A stretch of DNA of 64,000 nt from an uncultured Nitrospirota bacterium (GTDB lineage: Bacteria > Nitrospirota > Nitrospiria > Nitrospirales > UBA8639). A program made the translations under genes and the position numbers. The DNA is taken from contig CAKZPV010000048.1 of the NCBI GenBank assembly GCA_937139405.1, positions 124,001-188,000 on the forward strand, written 5' to 3'. Positions 27,983 through 37,440 of the stretch are shown one piece after another; position 1 is the stretch's first letter; every line of letters begins with the position of its first letter. A model generated the notes under the pieces. The model was given only the letters and a program-made list of their open reading frames with translations, had not been told where the DNA came from and ran no database searches.

Positions 27983-28764
27983 GTGATGACGCTTTACACG
28001 ATCCCTTAATCATCGCTGGGCGTGAATTCCGTTCACGTCTCTGGGTTGGAACAGGAAAATATAAAAATTTCGAAGAAACACGACTGGCAATTGAAGCATC
28101 AGGAGCCGACATCGTCACCGTGGCCGTTCGTCGCGTCAATATTACAGATAAGAAATCAGAGAACCTACTTGACTATATTGATCCAAAAAAATACACGATC
28201 CTTCCTAATACCGCTGGATGCTATACGGTTGAGGATGCGGTCCGCTATTCTCGACTCGCTCGCGCCGCAGGTGTTTCAGATTTAGTCAAACTGGAAGTGA
28301 TCGGTGATGAACGCACATTGTTTCCTGATACCGCTGGCCTTATTGAAGCCGCAAAAATTTTGATCGCAGAAGGATTTATTGTCCTCCCTTACACCAACGA
28401 CGATCCTATCGTCGCCCAAAAGTTGATGGACATTGGATGCCCAGCTGTGATGCCGCTCGCAGCTCCAATTGGTTCAGGGTTGGGCATTCGCAATCCCTAT
28501 AATCTGAAAATTATCATGGAAACGGTAAAAGTACCCATTATTGTGGATGCAGGGGTTGGAACGGCATCAGATGCTGCATTGGCTATGGAATATGGCGCTG
28601 ACGCCGTCCTCATGAACACGGCCATTGCCGGGGCGAAAGACCCGATCATGATGGCCACCGCCATGCGTTATGCTGTGGATGCTGGACGACTCGCCTTTAA
28701 AGCCGGCCGGATACCCCGTAAACTCCATGCTACTGCCAGCAGTCCCATCGAAGGGATGCTCTAA
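27979..28764 (+). CDS. thiG: Thiazole synthase ThiG
   Basis: 261 residues. The family features are present: the N-terminal [20 protein letters not shown], the catalytic Lys region [16 protein letters not shown], and the barrel phosphate site [20 protein letters not shown]. ThiG makes the thiazole phosphate from dehydroglycine, DXP and ThiS-thiocarboxylate. The ATG overlaps the thiS stop by four bases. Neither thiO nor thiH is adjacent, so the glycine-derived substrate must come from elsewhere. Confidence 0.96.
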   Translation: MSDDALHDPLIIAGREFRSRLWVGTGKYKNFEETRLAIEASGADIVTVAVRRVNITDKKSENLLDYIDPKKYTILPNTAGCYTVEDAVRYSRLARAAGVSDLVKLEVIGDERTLFPDTAGLIEAAKILIAEGFIVLPYTNDDPIVAQKLMDIGCPAVMPLAAPIGSGLGIRNPYNLKIIMETVKVPIIVDAGVGTASDAALAMEYGADAVLMNTAIAGAKDPIMMATAMRYAVDAGRLAFKAGRIPRKLHATASSPIEGML

Positions 28765-28771
28765 TTCGCGA

Positions 28772-29398
28772 ATGTCCGCGTCCTCGATTCCTCGACTCTA
28801 TCTTCTTACAGATCGCTTGAACACCTCGCAGCGACCCATATCTTCGGTCATCAACCAGGCAGTTGATGCGGGTATACGCATGGTCCAAATTCGTGAAAAG
28901 GATCTAGAGACTCGGTCATTGATTGACCTAATCCACATTCTCATGCCTCTCATTAAGCAACATCAGGGGAAGGTTTTACTGAATGATCGCATCGATCTCG
29001 CCATGGCCCTCAATGCTGATGGTGTGCATCTTCGATCGGACAGTCTTCCTGTTTCCCTGGCTCGCCGTCTATTGGGTAGCGAAAAACTCATAGGGGTTTC
29101 AACTCACACAGAGGAAGAGGCACGGAAGGCTGAAGATGACGGTGCGGATTTTGTCGTGCTGGGCCCCATTTATGAGACACCGTCCAAACACATGTATGGA
29201 CAACCATTAGGACTTCACACTCTAGAGACAGCTTGTAGAGCCACTCGCCTTCCAATCTTTGCAATCGGTGGCATCAAACCGAAACACGTTCCCACGGTTC
29301 TGTCAACTGGAGCTTACGGAGTTGCCGTCATCTCCGCAATTCTCCAAGCACCCAGCATCATTGACAGCACCCAAGAATTTCTTTCACAGCTTCCCTAA
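28772..29398 (+). CDS. thiE: Thiamine-phosphate synthase ThiE
   Basis: 208 residues from the ATG at 28772, 8 bp after thiG; longer frames overlapping thiG are ignored. The TIM-barrel motifs are RLYLLTDRL, MVQIREKDL, LLNDRIDLAMALNADGVHL and VVLGPIYETPSK. ThiE joins HMP-pyrophosphate with thiazole phosphate to give thiamine phosphate. No TPP riboswitch was recognised upstream of the operon. Confidence 0.95.
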   Translation: MSASSIPRLYLLTDRLNTSQRPISSVINQAVDAGIRMVQIREKDLETRSLIDLIHILMPLIKQHQGKVLLNDRIDLAMALNADGVHLRSDSLPVSLARRLLGSEKLIGVSTHTEEEARKAEDDGADFVVLGPIYETPSKHMYGQPLGLHTLETACRATRLPIFAIGGIKPKHVPTVLSTGAYGVAVISAILQAPSIIDSTQEFLSQLP

Positions 29399-29439
29399 TT
29401 TGTCAATATGACTCTTCCCCATCTCACCACAACCTTTGG

Positions 29440-29469
29440 TTGACCCTATTTTTTTTTGAGTGGTAGACT
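29440..29469 (+). promoter_or_regulatory. Candidate promoter of the proteasome operon
   Basis: TTGACC and TAGACT are separated by 18 bp in the 147-bp gap between thiE and mpa. The start of mpa lies 76 bp downstream. The call is by consensus only. Confidence 0.4.
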
Positions 29470-29545
29470 CATAAGAGTCGTGTTCGTGAATTCCCGTTCA
29501 CAGCGCTAAAGCCCCTATCAATGCGGATCTCCCTCACAGGGGTTA

Positions 29546-31273
29546 TTGTCTGCATCGCTTGAGGAGTTAGACAAACGAATTGAGACGCGTATGGGAATAA
29601 GAAAAACTAACGATCCGACCCGCGAAATTCAAAATTTGCGGTCCCAGCTAGAGTCTTTAGAGCTCGAAAGACAACAGCACCAAGAATCTCGCCATCAACT
29701 GGATCAAACACAGCAGAAAAATGAGCGATTAGTCTCCAGTCTTCAAGAAGCCAAAACACAAATTGAAGCGCTTCGCAAAGAAGTCGAAAAATTAACGGCC
29801 CCACCTTCAACCTTTGCCATTTTCTACGGCACAAATTCTGATGGAACGATTAATGTCTCTCTCGGCGGACGAAAGTTGCGCGTGAATCTTCATCCATCGA
29901 TTCCATTAGACATGCTCAAAACTGGACAAGAAGTGATCTTAAATGAGGGGCTGAATGTCATTGAGGCACGCGGATACGATCCTCAAGGTGAAGTCGTGCA
30001 TCTGAAACAATTGCTCGATGATGGACGTGCCGTGGTGAGCTCTCACTTAGATGATGAGCGAGTGGTCGAATTATCCGACGCGCTCACACAACAAAAGCTG
30101 AGCGTGGGCGATCATCTCCTCTTTGAATCACGCTCAGGCTATCTCACGGAAAAACTACCAAAAGGTGAGATGGAAGAACTGATAATCGAAGAAGTCCCAG
30201 ATATCAATTATGAGCACATCGGAGGGCTGGAAAAAGAATTAGAACAAGTGAAAGACGCTGTCGAGCTCCCCTTCCTCCATCCCGAACTTTTTGCGGAGCA
30301 TCAATTATCTCCGCCCAAAGGGCTCCTTCTCTATGGACCACCTGGCTGTGGGAAAACCTTAATTGCTAAAGCCGTGGCAAATTCAATTGCGAAAAAACTC
30401 GGACACCTTCAAGGCAAAGACATTCGAAGTTATTTTCTACATGTTAAAGGCCCAGAGCTCCTGAATAAATATGTGGGTGAGTCTGAACGACAAATTCGAG
30501 AGGTGTTTGCCAAAGCCAAAGACAAAGCCTCATATGGCCACCCGGTTATCGTTTTCTTTGATGAAATGGATGCATTATTTCGAACACGGGGAACCGGTAT
30601 TTCTTCAGATATTGAATCAACCATTGTCCCTCAATTTCTTTCTGAGATTGATGGCGTCGAAAGTCTTCGCGATGTCATCGTCATCGGCGCCAGCAACCGA
30701 CAAGACTTGATAGACCCCGCTGTTTTACGGCCTGGTCGACTGGATATCAAAATCAAAATCCCACGACCAGACAAGCAAGGGGCCAAAGATATTCTTGGGA
30801 AATATCTCCTCACCGACTTGCCCATGGCAGAGTCCGAGATGGCGCAACAGAAACTGGATCGTCCAGCCTATGTTCGGCATTTAATCGAGACCACAGTAGA
30901 AGCGATGTATGCCAAAACTGAAGAGAACCAATTCCTTGAAGTGACTTATGCCAATGGAGAAAAGGAAACCATATATTTCAAAGATTTCTCTAGTGGCGCA
31001 TTAATAGAAAGTGTGGTAGCTCGAGCCAAAAAACTTTCAATCAAACGAACAATTTCCGGCGGGGAAAAGGGACTCACGAGCGAGGATTTTCTGCAAGCCA
31101 CGCGAGAAGAATTCAAAGAGCAGGAAGATCTTCCCAATACAACACACCCCGATGATTGGGCAAAGATCGCTGGGAAAAAAGGAGAGAAAATCATTCACGT
31201 GAGAACCCTCACCGTTGATGAAGAATCTGAATCTCGCGAAATCGAAACGATGAGTGTCGGGCACTATTTTTAA
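29546..31273 (+). CDS. mpa: Proteasomal AAA+ ATPase Mpa/ARC
   Basis: 575 residues from a TTG preceded by an AGGGG site; an ATG lies 15 codons in. An N-terminal coiled coil (about 15-88), which in this family captures the Pup or UBact tag, is followed by OB-type domains (about 90-215). The AAA+ module comes next: Walker A GPPGCGKT near residue 262 and Walker B VIVFFDEMDALF near 335. The arginine-finger region VLRPGRLDIKIKIPRPD follows. The protein ends in G-H-Y-F with a penultimate Tyr, like the GQYL end that docks into the proteasome. It is the first gene of the proteasome operon. Confidence 0.95.
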   Translation: MSASLEELDKRIETRMGIRKTNDPTREIQNLRSQLESLELERQQHQESRHQLDQTQQKNERLVSSLQEAKTQIEALRKEVEKLTAPPSTFAIFYGTNSDGTINVSLGGRKLRVNLHPSIPLDMLKTGQEVILNEGLNVIEARGYDPQGEVVHLKQLLDDGRAVVSSHLDDERVVELSDALTQQKLSVGDHLLFESRSGYLTEKLPKGEMEELIIEEVPDINYEHIGGLEKELEQVKDAVELPFLHPELFAEHQLSPPKGLLLYGPPGCGKTLIAKAVANSIAKKLGHLQGKDIRSYFLHVKGPELLNKYVGESERQIREVFAKAKDKASYGHPVIVFFDEMDALFRTRGTGISSDIESTIVPQFLSEIDGVESLRDVIVIGASNRQDLIDPAVLRPGRLDIKIKIPRPDKQGAKDILGKYLLTDLPMAESEMAQQKLDRPAYVRHLIETTVEAMYAKTEENQFLEVTYANGEKETIYFKDFSSGALIESVVARAKKLSIKRTISGGEKGLTSEDFLQATREEFKEQEDLPNTTHPDDWAKIAGKKGEKIIHVRTLTVDEESESREIETMSVGHYF

Positions 31274-31303
31274 CGATCCATCTCGCCTAGCATTGAGGTT
31301 TCC

Positions 31304-32779
31304 TTGCAACGTATTCTTGGAACTGAAACAGAATTTGGGATCATTGCCCGCTCTCCTCATCACTCCGATCCCGTCGATAATTCCCTTCGTTTAATCAAAC
31401 ATTGCCCCCGACTTCCAAATCCGAATGCCCTCTGGGATTATGAAAACGAAAACCCTTTCTTGGATGCTAGAGGATTTCAGGTAGAAGGCGAACCCGAACG
31501 GCCAGGAGTGCGCTACAATCGCCAACTCAATAAAATTCTCCCGAACGCCGGACGTCTATACGTCGATGGCGCTCACCCCGAATATTCCACACCTGAATGT
31601 AGCAACCCACGAGAAATCGTGGCCTATGAGCGAGCTGGAGATACCTTTGTTGCTGAATGTCTTGCCAGTCTAAACGCGAGCCTAGAAGAAGATGAATTTC
31701 TGGTGTACCGAAACAATTCTGATGGGAAAGGCAATAGCTTCGGCTACCATGAAAACTATCTCATCTCTCGCAAAGTTTCGTTTGAGCACATAGGGAAAGT
31801 CCTCTTGCCATTTTTTGCGTCACGACCAATCTTTTGCGGTGCAGGCAAAGTCGGAGCAGAAAACGGGACAGAGCCCACATCATACCAACTATCCCAACGG
31901 GCCGACTTTCTAGAATGCCTGTACGATCTCAACACCATGGTCAATCGTCCCATCATTAATACACGGGACGAACCGCATACCCAACAGGCTCAATTTCGTC
32001 GTCTGCACGTCATTGTCGGAGATGCAAACATGTGCGAGGTTTCAACCTTTCTCAAAGTGGGCACTACCGCCATTATTATGGACATGTTGGAGAATCAAGG
32101 AGTGCTTCCCCAAATTGAGTTGGCCGATCCCGTCAAAGCCGTGAAACAGGTCTCGCGAGACCTCACCATCAAGGCGTCTCTCTCCCTTCAGAATGGACGA
32201 CATACCACCGCACTGACGATTCAACGAGAATTTCTGAACGCTGCTCACGAATTTTATAGGACGAGGGCATTATCGCCGATCACCAAAGAAGTCTTAATCC
32301 GCTGGGAATCAGTACTCGAACAATTAGACCAGGATCCCACTGCACTGAATCGAGAAATCGACTGGGTAGCAAAGCGGGCATTAATTGAGTCTTATATGGA
32401 TCGCAAACACTGTTCTTGGGATGACTCTCGCATTGCCATGATCGACTTACAATATCACGATATACAACCGGCTAAAGGCTTGTATTACACTTTAGAACGA
32501 ACAGGGAAAATTGAACGGCTCACACATGACGAAGAAATTCAACAGGCCATGCATACCCCTCCGCGCGAGACTCGTGCATTTTTCCGAGGAGCTTGCCTCC
32601 AACGATTCCCCCAACAGGTCTATGGCATGAGTTGGACGTCAGTCTTACTTGAAGCTGGAGATACCACGATCAAGCGTATTCCCCTCATGGATCCCTATCG
32701 TGGCACACAATCACTCACTGAAGAACTCTTTCAGGACATTGACTCAGTTGATCAGCTATTATCACGCCTCACCTCATAA
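31304..32779 (+). CDS. dop: Deamidase/depupylase Dop
   Basis: 491 residues from a TTG start with GAGG five bases upstream. The fold is that of the glutamine-synthetase-like Pup ligase family: the ATP-binding LGTETEFGI at the N-terminus and the nucleophile-type Asp in YVDGAHPEYSTPE (D88). The Dop-specific loop is present before it, with WDYENENPFLDARGF, which PafA lacks. Dop deamidates or removes Pup-type tags. It follows mpa after 30 bp. Confidence 0.95.
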   Translation: MQRILGTETEFGIIARSPHHSDPVDNSLRLIKHCPRLPNPNALWDYENENPFLDARGFQVEGEPERPGVRYNRQLNKILPNAGRLYVDGAHPEYSTPECSNPREIVAYERAGDTFVAECLASLNASLEEDEFLVYRNNSDGKGNSFGYHENYLISRKVSFEHIGKVLLPFFASRPIFCGAGKVGAENGTEPTSYQLSQRADFLECLYDLNTMVNRPIINTRDEPHTQQAQFRRLHVIVGDANMCEVSTFLKVGTTAIIMDMLENQGVLPQIELADPVKAVKQVSRDLTIKASLSLQNGRHTTALTIQREFLNAAHEFYRTRALSPITKEVLIRWESVLEQLDQDPTALNREIDWVAKRALIESYMDRKHCSWDDSRIAMIDLQYHDIQPAKGLYYTLERTGKIERLTHDEEIQQAMHTPPRETRAFFRGACLQRFPQQVYGMSWTSVLLEAGDTTIKRIPLMDPYRGTQSLTEELFQDIDSVDQLLSRLTS

Positions 32780-32822
32780 CCGGAGGGTATCTTAACAACA
32801 AGTTAAGCATGCAACGGGCAAC
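32780..32822 (+). promoter_or_regulatory. Orphan ribosome-binding site, hairpin and 5-codon ORF before prcB
   Basis: The 43 bp between dop and prcB hold a strong GGAGGG (32782-32787), a small hairpin CTTAAC-AACAA-GTTAAG (32791-32807), and an ATG at 32809 followed by only four more codons. Its TGA overlaps the prcB ATG (ATGA). The GGAGGG has no start at normal spacing. Folding of the hairpin would shorten the distance to the mini-ORF start to about 4 bases. It may control prcB translation or be a deletion scar; see findings. Confidence 0.55.
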
Positions 32823-33662
32823 ATGAATACTCACAACACTCCATTCCCAAGCTTTTCCTCTGATCCCTGTTCAAGCTTTTATCAATTTCTAGCCACGCAA
32901 CGGCCAGAGCTGCTGCCGATGTCTCGGTGGGGGGCACTCCCGGCTCAACAAGGGTCAGGCGAAATTCCTCTTTCCAACCGACTGCCCCCATGGCCACATG
33001 GCACAACCGTTCTTGCATTTACCTACCAAAATGGTGTCGTAATTGCCGGAGACCGTCGCGCGACCGAAGGATTTCAAATTGCCGCCACCCGAATGGATAA
33101 GGTGTTTCAAACCGACAAATTTTCAGCAATGGCTATTGCCGGAGCTGCCGGGCCGTGCGTAGAAATGGCAAAACTCTTTCGTATCGAATTAGAACATTAT
33201 GAAAAACTTGATGGGAAACCCCTAACCTGTGAAGGGAAGGCCACGAGACTCGGATATATGGTCAAAGCCAATTTCCCGATGGTATTGCAAGGCTTGATCG
33301 TGATTCCCCTCTTTGTCGGGTACGATCAGAAGCGAGAAATTGGACGTCTGTTTAAATACGATATTACCGGTGGACGGTATGAAGACATGGAATTCCATGC
33401 AGTGGGATCAGGGGGGAAAGATGCCCGACTGACATTAAAAGAACATTTTCGCAAACATTTACCGGAAGATAAAGCCGTACACGTGGCCATTCGAGCCTTA
33501 GCAAACGCCGCAGAAGAAGATGTGGGAACCGGCGGCCCCGACTTACTTCGAAAAATTTTCCCTATGGTCAAATTAGTCGATGCTCAAGGTGTACGAGACG
33601 TAGAAGACGCGAAACTGGCCACGATCTGCCAAGACGTATTATCACAACGACAGGAACCCTAA
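32823..33662 (+). CDS. prcB: Proteasome subunit beta PrcB
   Basis: 279 residues. A 60-residue propeptide ends at H-G before the catalytic Thr (T61, in TTVLAFTYQ). The rest of the active site fits mature numbering exactly: T1 = T61, D17 = D77 (in GDRRATEG) and K33 = K93. The propeptide carries SSFYQFLATQRPELLP, similar to that of mycobacterial PrcB. Later segments LEHYEKLDGKPLT and GTGGPDLLRKIFPMV are also typical. It forms the inner rings of the 20S core and is threonine-protease active. prcA follows after 2 bp. Confidence 0.96.
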   Translation: MNTHNTPFPSFSSDPCSSFYQFLATQRPELLPMSRWGALPAQQGSGEIPLSNRLPPWPHGTTVLAFTYQNGVVIAGDRRATEGFQIAATRMDKVFQTDKFSAMAIAGAAGPCVEMAKLFRIELEHYEKLDGKPLTCEGKATRLGYMVKANFPMVLQGLIVIPLFVGYDQKREIGRLFKYDITGGRYEDMEFHAVGSGGKDARLTLKEHFRKHLPEDKAVHVAIRALANAAEEDVGTGGPDLLRKIFPMVKLVDAQGVRDVEDAKLATICQDVLSQRQEP

Positions 33663-33664
33663 TT

Positions 33665-34348
33665 ATGGCTATGCCCTTTTACGTCTCCCCTGAACAAATG
33701 ATGCAGGATCGGGCGGAATATGCCAAAAAAGGCATTGCAAAAGGTCGTTCGATTGTCGCCTTAGAATATGATCAAGGTGTGTTATTTGTCGCAGACAATC
33801 CTAGTGCATCACTCTTCAAAATTTCTGAAATCTATGACAGCATCGCGTTTTCGGGCGCTGGACGATACAGCGAATTTGAAAATTTACGGAAAGCTGGCAT
33901 TCAACATGCCGACATGAAAGGGATGATGTACAGTCGAGAAGATGTCACCGCTCGCTCCCTAGCCAATGGATATTCACAAATGTTAGGGAACATCTTTAGC
34001 CAAGAAATGAAACCCTACGAAGTTGAACTTCTTCTCGCACAAGTAGGTGAAACAGCGGATGAAAATGAACTCTATCGCATCACCTTCGATGGAAGCATAA
34101 TCGACGAACAAAAATTTACTGCCATTGGTGGACGATCCGAAGTCATTTTGACCTATCTTCGCAACAAAGTCTCCGAAACGCGCCCCCCACTCAGCACCGC
34201 CTTAGAATTATGCCAACAGGCCTTCGAAAAAAGCACAGACCCTAAAACCAGCTTGGAAGGGCTAGAAGTTGCGCTTCTGGATCGGACACGATCCGGTCGA
34301 AAATTCCGTCGAGTTGAAACGTCTGAAGCCTTGTCTCTCCTATCCTAA
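33665..34348 (+). CDS. prcA: Proteasome subunit alpha PrcA
   Basis: 227 residues. The N-terminus YVSPEQMMQDRAEYAKKGIA is the alpha-ring gating segment, followed by GRSIVALEYDQGVLFVADN. No catalytic N-terminal Thr is present, as expected for alpha subunits. It forms the outer rings that receive the C-terminal Tyr motif of the ATPase. It is separated from prcB by two bases and from pafA by a 141-bp gap that holds no open frame. Confidence 0.95.
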   Translation: MAMPFYVSPEQMMQDRAEYAKKGIAKGRSIVALEYDQGVLFVADNPSASLFKISEIYDSIAFSGAGRYSEFENLRKAGIQHADMKGMMYSREDVTARSLANGYSQMLGNIFSQEMKPYEVELLLAQVGETADENELYRITFDGSIIDEQKFTAIGGRSEVILTYLRNKVSETRPPLSTALELCQQAFEKSTDPKTSLEGLEVALLDRTRSGRKFRRVETSEALSLLS

Positions 34349-34489
34349 ATTCTTCAATGTCACTTGTTCTGTCTTGAGATTCTCAGGTTGAAGATTCTCA
34401 GGAAGGGGTGTATTCTGACTAGATGACGTCATAACAAACACGCAGAATTTCTCCAATACAGCTCTTCCTGATAGAGCATCAAGGTGGCC

Positions 34490-35866
34490 ATGCTCAAACG
34501 AATTTTCGGCCTCGAGTGCGAATACGGACTCACCTTTTCTCCCACCGGGCGCGTCTATCTTCCTATTGAAAAAATTCTAGGGTACATCTTTGAAGGACTC
34601 ATCCCTAATAGCTGGCCCTCGAATGCCTTTCTCACAAATGGAGCGCGGTTTTATCAAGATACCGGATGTCATCCGGAATATTCGACGCCCGAATGCGATG
34701 ACTTAATTGATTTAGTCATTCATGACAAAGCCGGCGAACGAATTCTTGAGAATTGTCTCCCCATTGCTGAAGAACGATTGAGGGAAGAAGGGCTCTCAGG
34801 AGAGATTTTCATTTTCAAAAACAATACGGATTCACTCGGGAATACCTACGGGTCGCATGAAAATTTTCTCATGCGACGCGATGTCGATTTCTGGAAAGTC
34901 AGCGAACAACTCATCCCCTTTTTCGTGACTCGGCAGATTTATTCCGGAGCAGGGAAAATTCTTAGGGTCTCAGGTAAATCTCAATTTTTCATTTCGCAAC
35001 GGGCTCAGCATATTCATGAGAAGACTTCGTCTTCGACAACATCTTCACGCAGCATTATTAATACTCGAGACGAACCCCATTCAGATGCAGAAAAATTCCG
35101 CAGGCTGCATATCATTCTTGGTGATTCCAACATGTCAGAATTCGCCACGTATTTAAAAGTCGGCACGGCAGCCATCGTGCTATCCATGATTGAAGATGGC
35201 TACACCATTCCTCACATCGATTTAGAAGAACCAGTCAAAGCGATTAGAGATATTTCTCGTGACCCCACATTAAAAAAAACAGTGAAACTCGAAGACGGAC
35301 GGGCCTTGACCGCGCTTGAAATTCAACAGGTCTTTTGGGAACGTGCAGGAGAGTATTTGGCGTCGCAACCTCCCCATAAAATATTTTCAGAAATTCATGA
35401 TGAATGGGGAAGAGTTCTGCAGCTCCTCGCTACTTCGCCTATGCACTTAGTCAGAGAAATTGACTGGATCACTAAAAAATGGCTCATGGAAAATTACATG
35501 GGGAATAAGAGTTGTGGATGGGACGATCCACGACTCAGCATGATGGACCTGCAATATCATGACATTAACCGGAAACGAGGACTTTTTTATCTGTTAGCTG
35601 AACGACAAGGCATCAGAAAACTTGTGGATGAAGAAGCCATTGTGCAAGCCAAAACGATCCCACCACAAACAACGCGCGCCAAAGTACGGGGAGATTTTAT
35701 CCGATTTGCCCGTGCCAAAAATCGGTCGTATACTGTGGATTGGACCTATCTCAAACTTAACGGATATTGGGAGGAGACGATCTTGTGTATGGACCCGTTC
35801 TGTCCATTTAACCCCAGGGTTGACGAACTGTTGAGCCAGGTTCCGCATAATCGACTCTACCCATGA
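34490..35866 (+). CDS. pafA: Pup-type ligase PafA
   Basis: 458 residues from the ATG at 34490, which has AAGG five bases upstream; a GTG two codons earlier is less likely. FGLECEYGL at the N-terminus holds the ATP/Mg Glu. FYQDTGCHPEYSTPE holds the Asp equivalent of the PafA catalytic base. The Dop-type loop is absent, which separates it from Dop. PafA attaches the tag to lysines of target proteins. The peptidase gene starts 4 bp before its stop. Confidence 0.94.
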   Translation: MLKRIFGLECEYGLTFSPTGRVYLPIEKILGYIFEGLIPNSWPSNAFLTNGARFYQDTGCHPEYSTPECDDLIDLVIHDKAGERILENCLPIAEERLREEGLSGEIFIFKNNTDSLGNTYGSHENFLMRRDVDFWKVSEQLIPFFVTRQIYSGAGKILRVSGKSQFFISQRAQHIHEKTSSSTTSSRSIINTRDEPHSDAEKFRRLHIILGDSNMSEFATYLKVGTAAIVLSMIEDGYTIPHIDLEEPVKAIRDISRDPTLKKTVKLEDGRALTALEIQQVFWERAGEYLASQPPHKIFSEIHDEWGRVLQLLATSPMHLVREIDWITKKWLMENYMGNKSCGWDDPRLSMMDLQYHDINRKRGLFYLLAERQGIRKLVDEEAIVQAKTIPPQTTRAKVRGDFIRFARAKNRSYTVDWTYLKLNGYWEETILCMDPFCPFNPRVDELLSQVPHNRLYP

Positions 35867-36783
35867 GCAAGAAGCCCATTCCATTTTCAACAGCAGCACT
35901 TACCCCTCTTGGACCGTTGCTGGCTATTCTCTGCTTCTTCATTGTAAGTAGTGTTCCTCTCCAACTCGTCTTAGGCGCAGAAAGGGCTGCATCCAATACA
36001 GAGAAACAATACAACGGCAAGCAAGGGGAAGTTCTGTGGGTTGTCGTCCCGGTCCACGATCCAAAATCTACGGTCAGCGGCATTCTTCTCAAACGAAAAA
36101 TTCCCTTCTTTCCATTGACGGATTCCATGTTTACTGCAATCGTCGGCATCGATATGCAAGACCCGCCTGGAAAACAGAAATTACACATCACAATACAGAC
36201 CGATAACGAAACAGATCATCTCAGCTACTCCATAGAAATCATCAAAGAAGACTATGCGGTCCAACATCTTAAATTGCCAAAGAACAAAGTCGACCTCGAC
36301 TCTAAGACTTTGAAACGCGTCCGACTCGAGCAAAAAGAAATGTCTGCGGCCTTTCACCACATCGGGACGCGCCCATCATGGGATAGCGCCTTCCTTGAGC
36401 CAGTCAAGGGAACCGTGACCGGACGATTTGGCAGTCGTCGTGTCATTAATGGACAACACAAACGCCCTCATTCGGGAGAAGACATCGCCGCCCCAAAAGG
36501 TACGCCGGTCCTGGCTATTAACAACGGCACAGTCGTCGCTGCTGTTAATCATTTTTTCTCAGGGAAAGGGGTGATCATCGATCATGGCGTCGGATTGTTT
36601 TCCATGTATTTTCATTTATCAGAAATCGATGTTCAAACAGGGCAAGCTCTCAACAAAGGAGACACGTTAGGGAAAGTCGGCGCCACAGGAAGAGCCACCG
36701 GCCCACATCTTCACTGGGGCATCCGTCTCAATGGCGCTCGAGTGAATCCGTATGCGCTCACGGCCCTGTCTCTAAGAAATTAG
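35863..36783 (+). CDS. Secreted M23 (LytM) metallopeptidase
   Basis: 306 residues. A signal peptide (about 15-40) is followed by a beta-rich N-terminal domain and an M23 domain. Active-site residues are intact: HSGEDIAAPKGTPV carries the first His and Asp, and HLHWGIRLNG the final His. It should cut peptidoglycan crosslinks or activate other hydrolases in the periplasm. The start overlaps the pafA stop by four bases (ATGA), so it is transcribed with the proteasome genes though it acts in another compartment. Confidence 0.9.
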   Translation: MSKKPIPFSTAALTPLGPLLAILCFFIVSSVPLQLVLGAERAASNTEKQYNGKQGEVLWVVVPVHDPKSTVSGILLKRKIPFFPLTDSMFTAIVGIDMQDPPGKQKLHITIQTDNETDHLSYSIEIIKEDYAVQHLKLPKNKVDLDSKTLKRVRLEQKEMSAAFHHIGTRPSWDSAFLEPVKGTVTGRFGSRRVINGQHKRPHSGEDIAAPKGTPVLAINNGTVVAAVNHFFSGKGVIIDHGVGLFSMYFHLSEIDVQTGQALNKGDTLGKVGATGRATGPHLHWGIRLNGARVNPYALTALSLRN

Positions 36784-36825
36784 AGAACTTATGCTCCTAA
36801 CCCAGGCCTCACTTCGCCGTTCACG

Positions 36826-37395
36826 ATGAAAAATATCTGTGTTTTTTGTGGGTCAAGCCCCGGCATACATCCAGGATATACCAGCATAGCTCAAGGTTTG
36901 GGCCAAGCCCTTGTTCAACAGGAATTTGGTCTTGTTTACGGAGGTGGCAATATTGGGCTAATGGGAATTATAGCTTCCACCGTTCTTGAGGCCGGAGGAA
37001 AAGTGATTGGGGTCATTCCACGACAATTAGCTGAACAGGAACTATTGCATGACCGACTCACTACTGCTCATATTGTGGAGACGATGCACGAGCGGAAAGC
37101 AATGATGGCCAAACTGTCTGCTGGCTTTATCAGCTTACCTGGTGGACTTGGAACATTGGAAGAATGTTGCGAAATGTTGACGTGGGCTCAGCTCAAAATA
37201 CATGAGAAGCCCTGTGGAATTCTCAACTGTTTTGGGTTTTTTGATGGACTGCTTGGATTCCTTGACCATCAAGTCAGCCAGGGCTTCGTTACAACAAAAA
37301 ACCGCGCTCTTGTTCTTGAAGCCACCGACCCGGAACAACTACTCGATTTAATGAAACCTCAACTCCACACAAACGACATCACGAATTTAGCCTGA
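36826..37395 (+). CDS. LOG family (cytokinin riboside monophosphate phosphoribohydrolase-like)
   Basis: 189 residues. The family motifs are VFCGSSPGIHPGYT, LVYGGGNIGLMG and the active-site pair ERKAMMAKLS and SLPGGLGTLEECCEML. LOG enzymes release a free base from nucleoside monophosphates; many prefer cytokinin monophosphates. In Mycobacterium tuberculosis a LOG protein is a known proteasome target, which makes its place near pafA of interest. It follows the M23 peptidase after 42 bp. Confidence 0.92.
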   Translation: MKNICVFCGSSPGIHPGYTSIAQGLGQALVQQEFGLVYGGGNIGLMGIIASTVLEAGGKVIGVIPRQLAEQELLHDRLTTAHIVETMHERKAMMAKLSAGFISLPGGLGTLEECCEMLTWAQLKIHEKPCGILNCFGFFDGLLGFLDHQVSQGFVTTKNRALVLEATDPEQLLDLMKPQLHTNDITNLA

Positions 37396-37440
37396 TGGAA
37401 GAGGCCATCGCTGCAATGCAACATAGATTCGTGATCGAAC

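Noticed and set aside
34349-34489. Gap between prcA and pafA as the site of a Pup/UBact gene
   Set aside because: All six frames contain stops or frames of fewer than 20 codons; no start with a Gly-Gly-Glu/Gln end.
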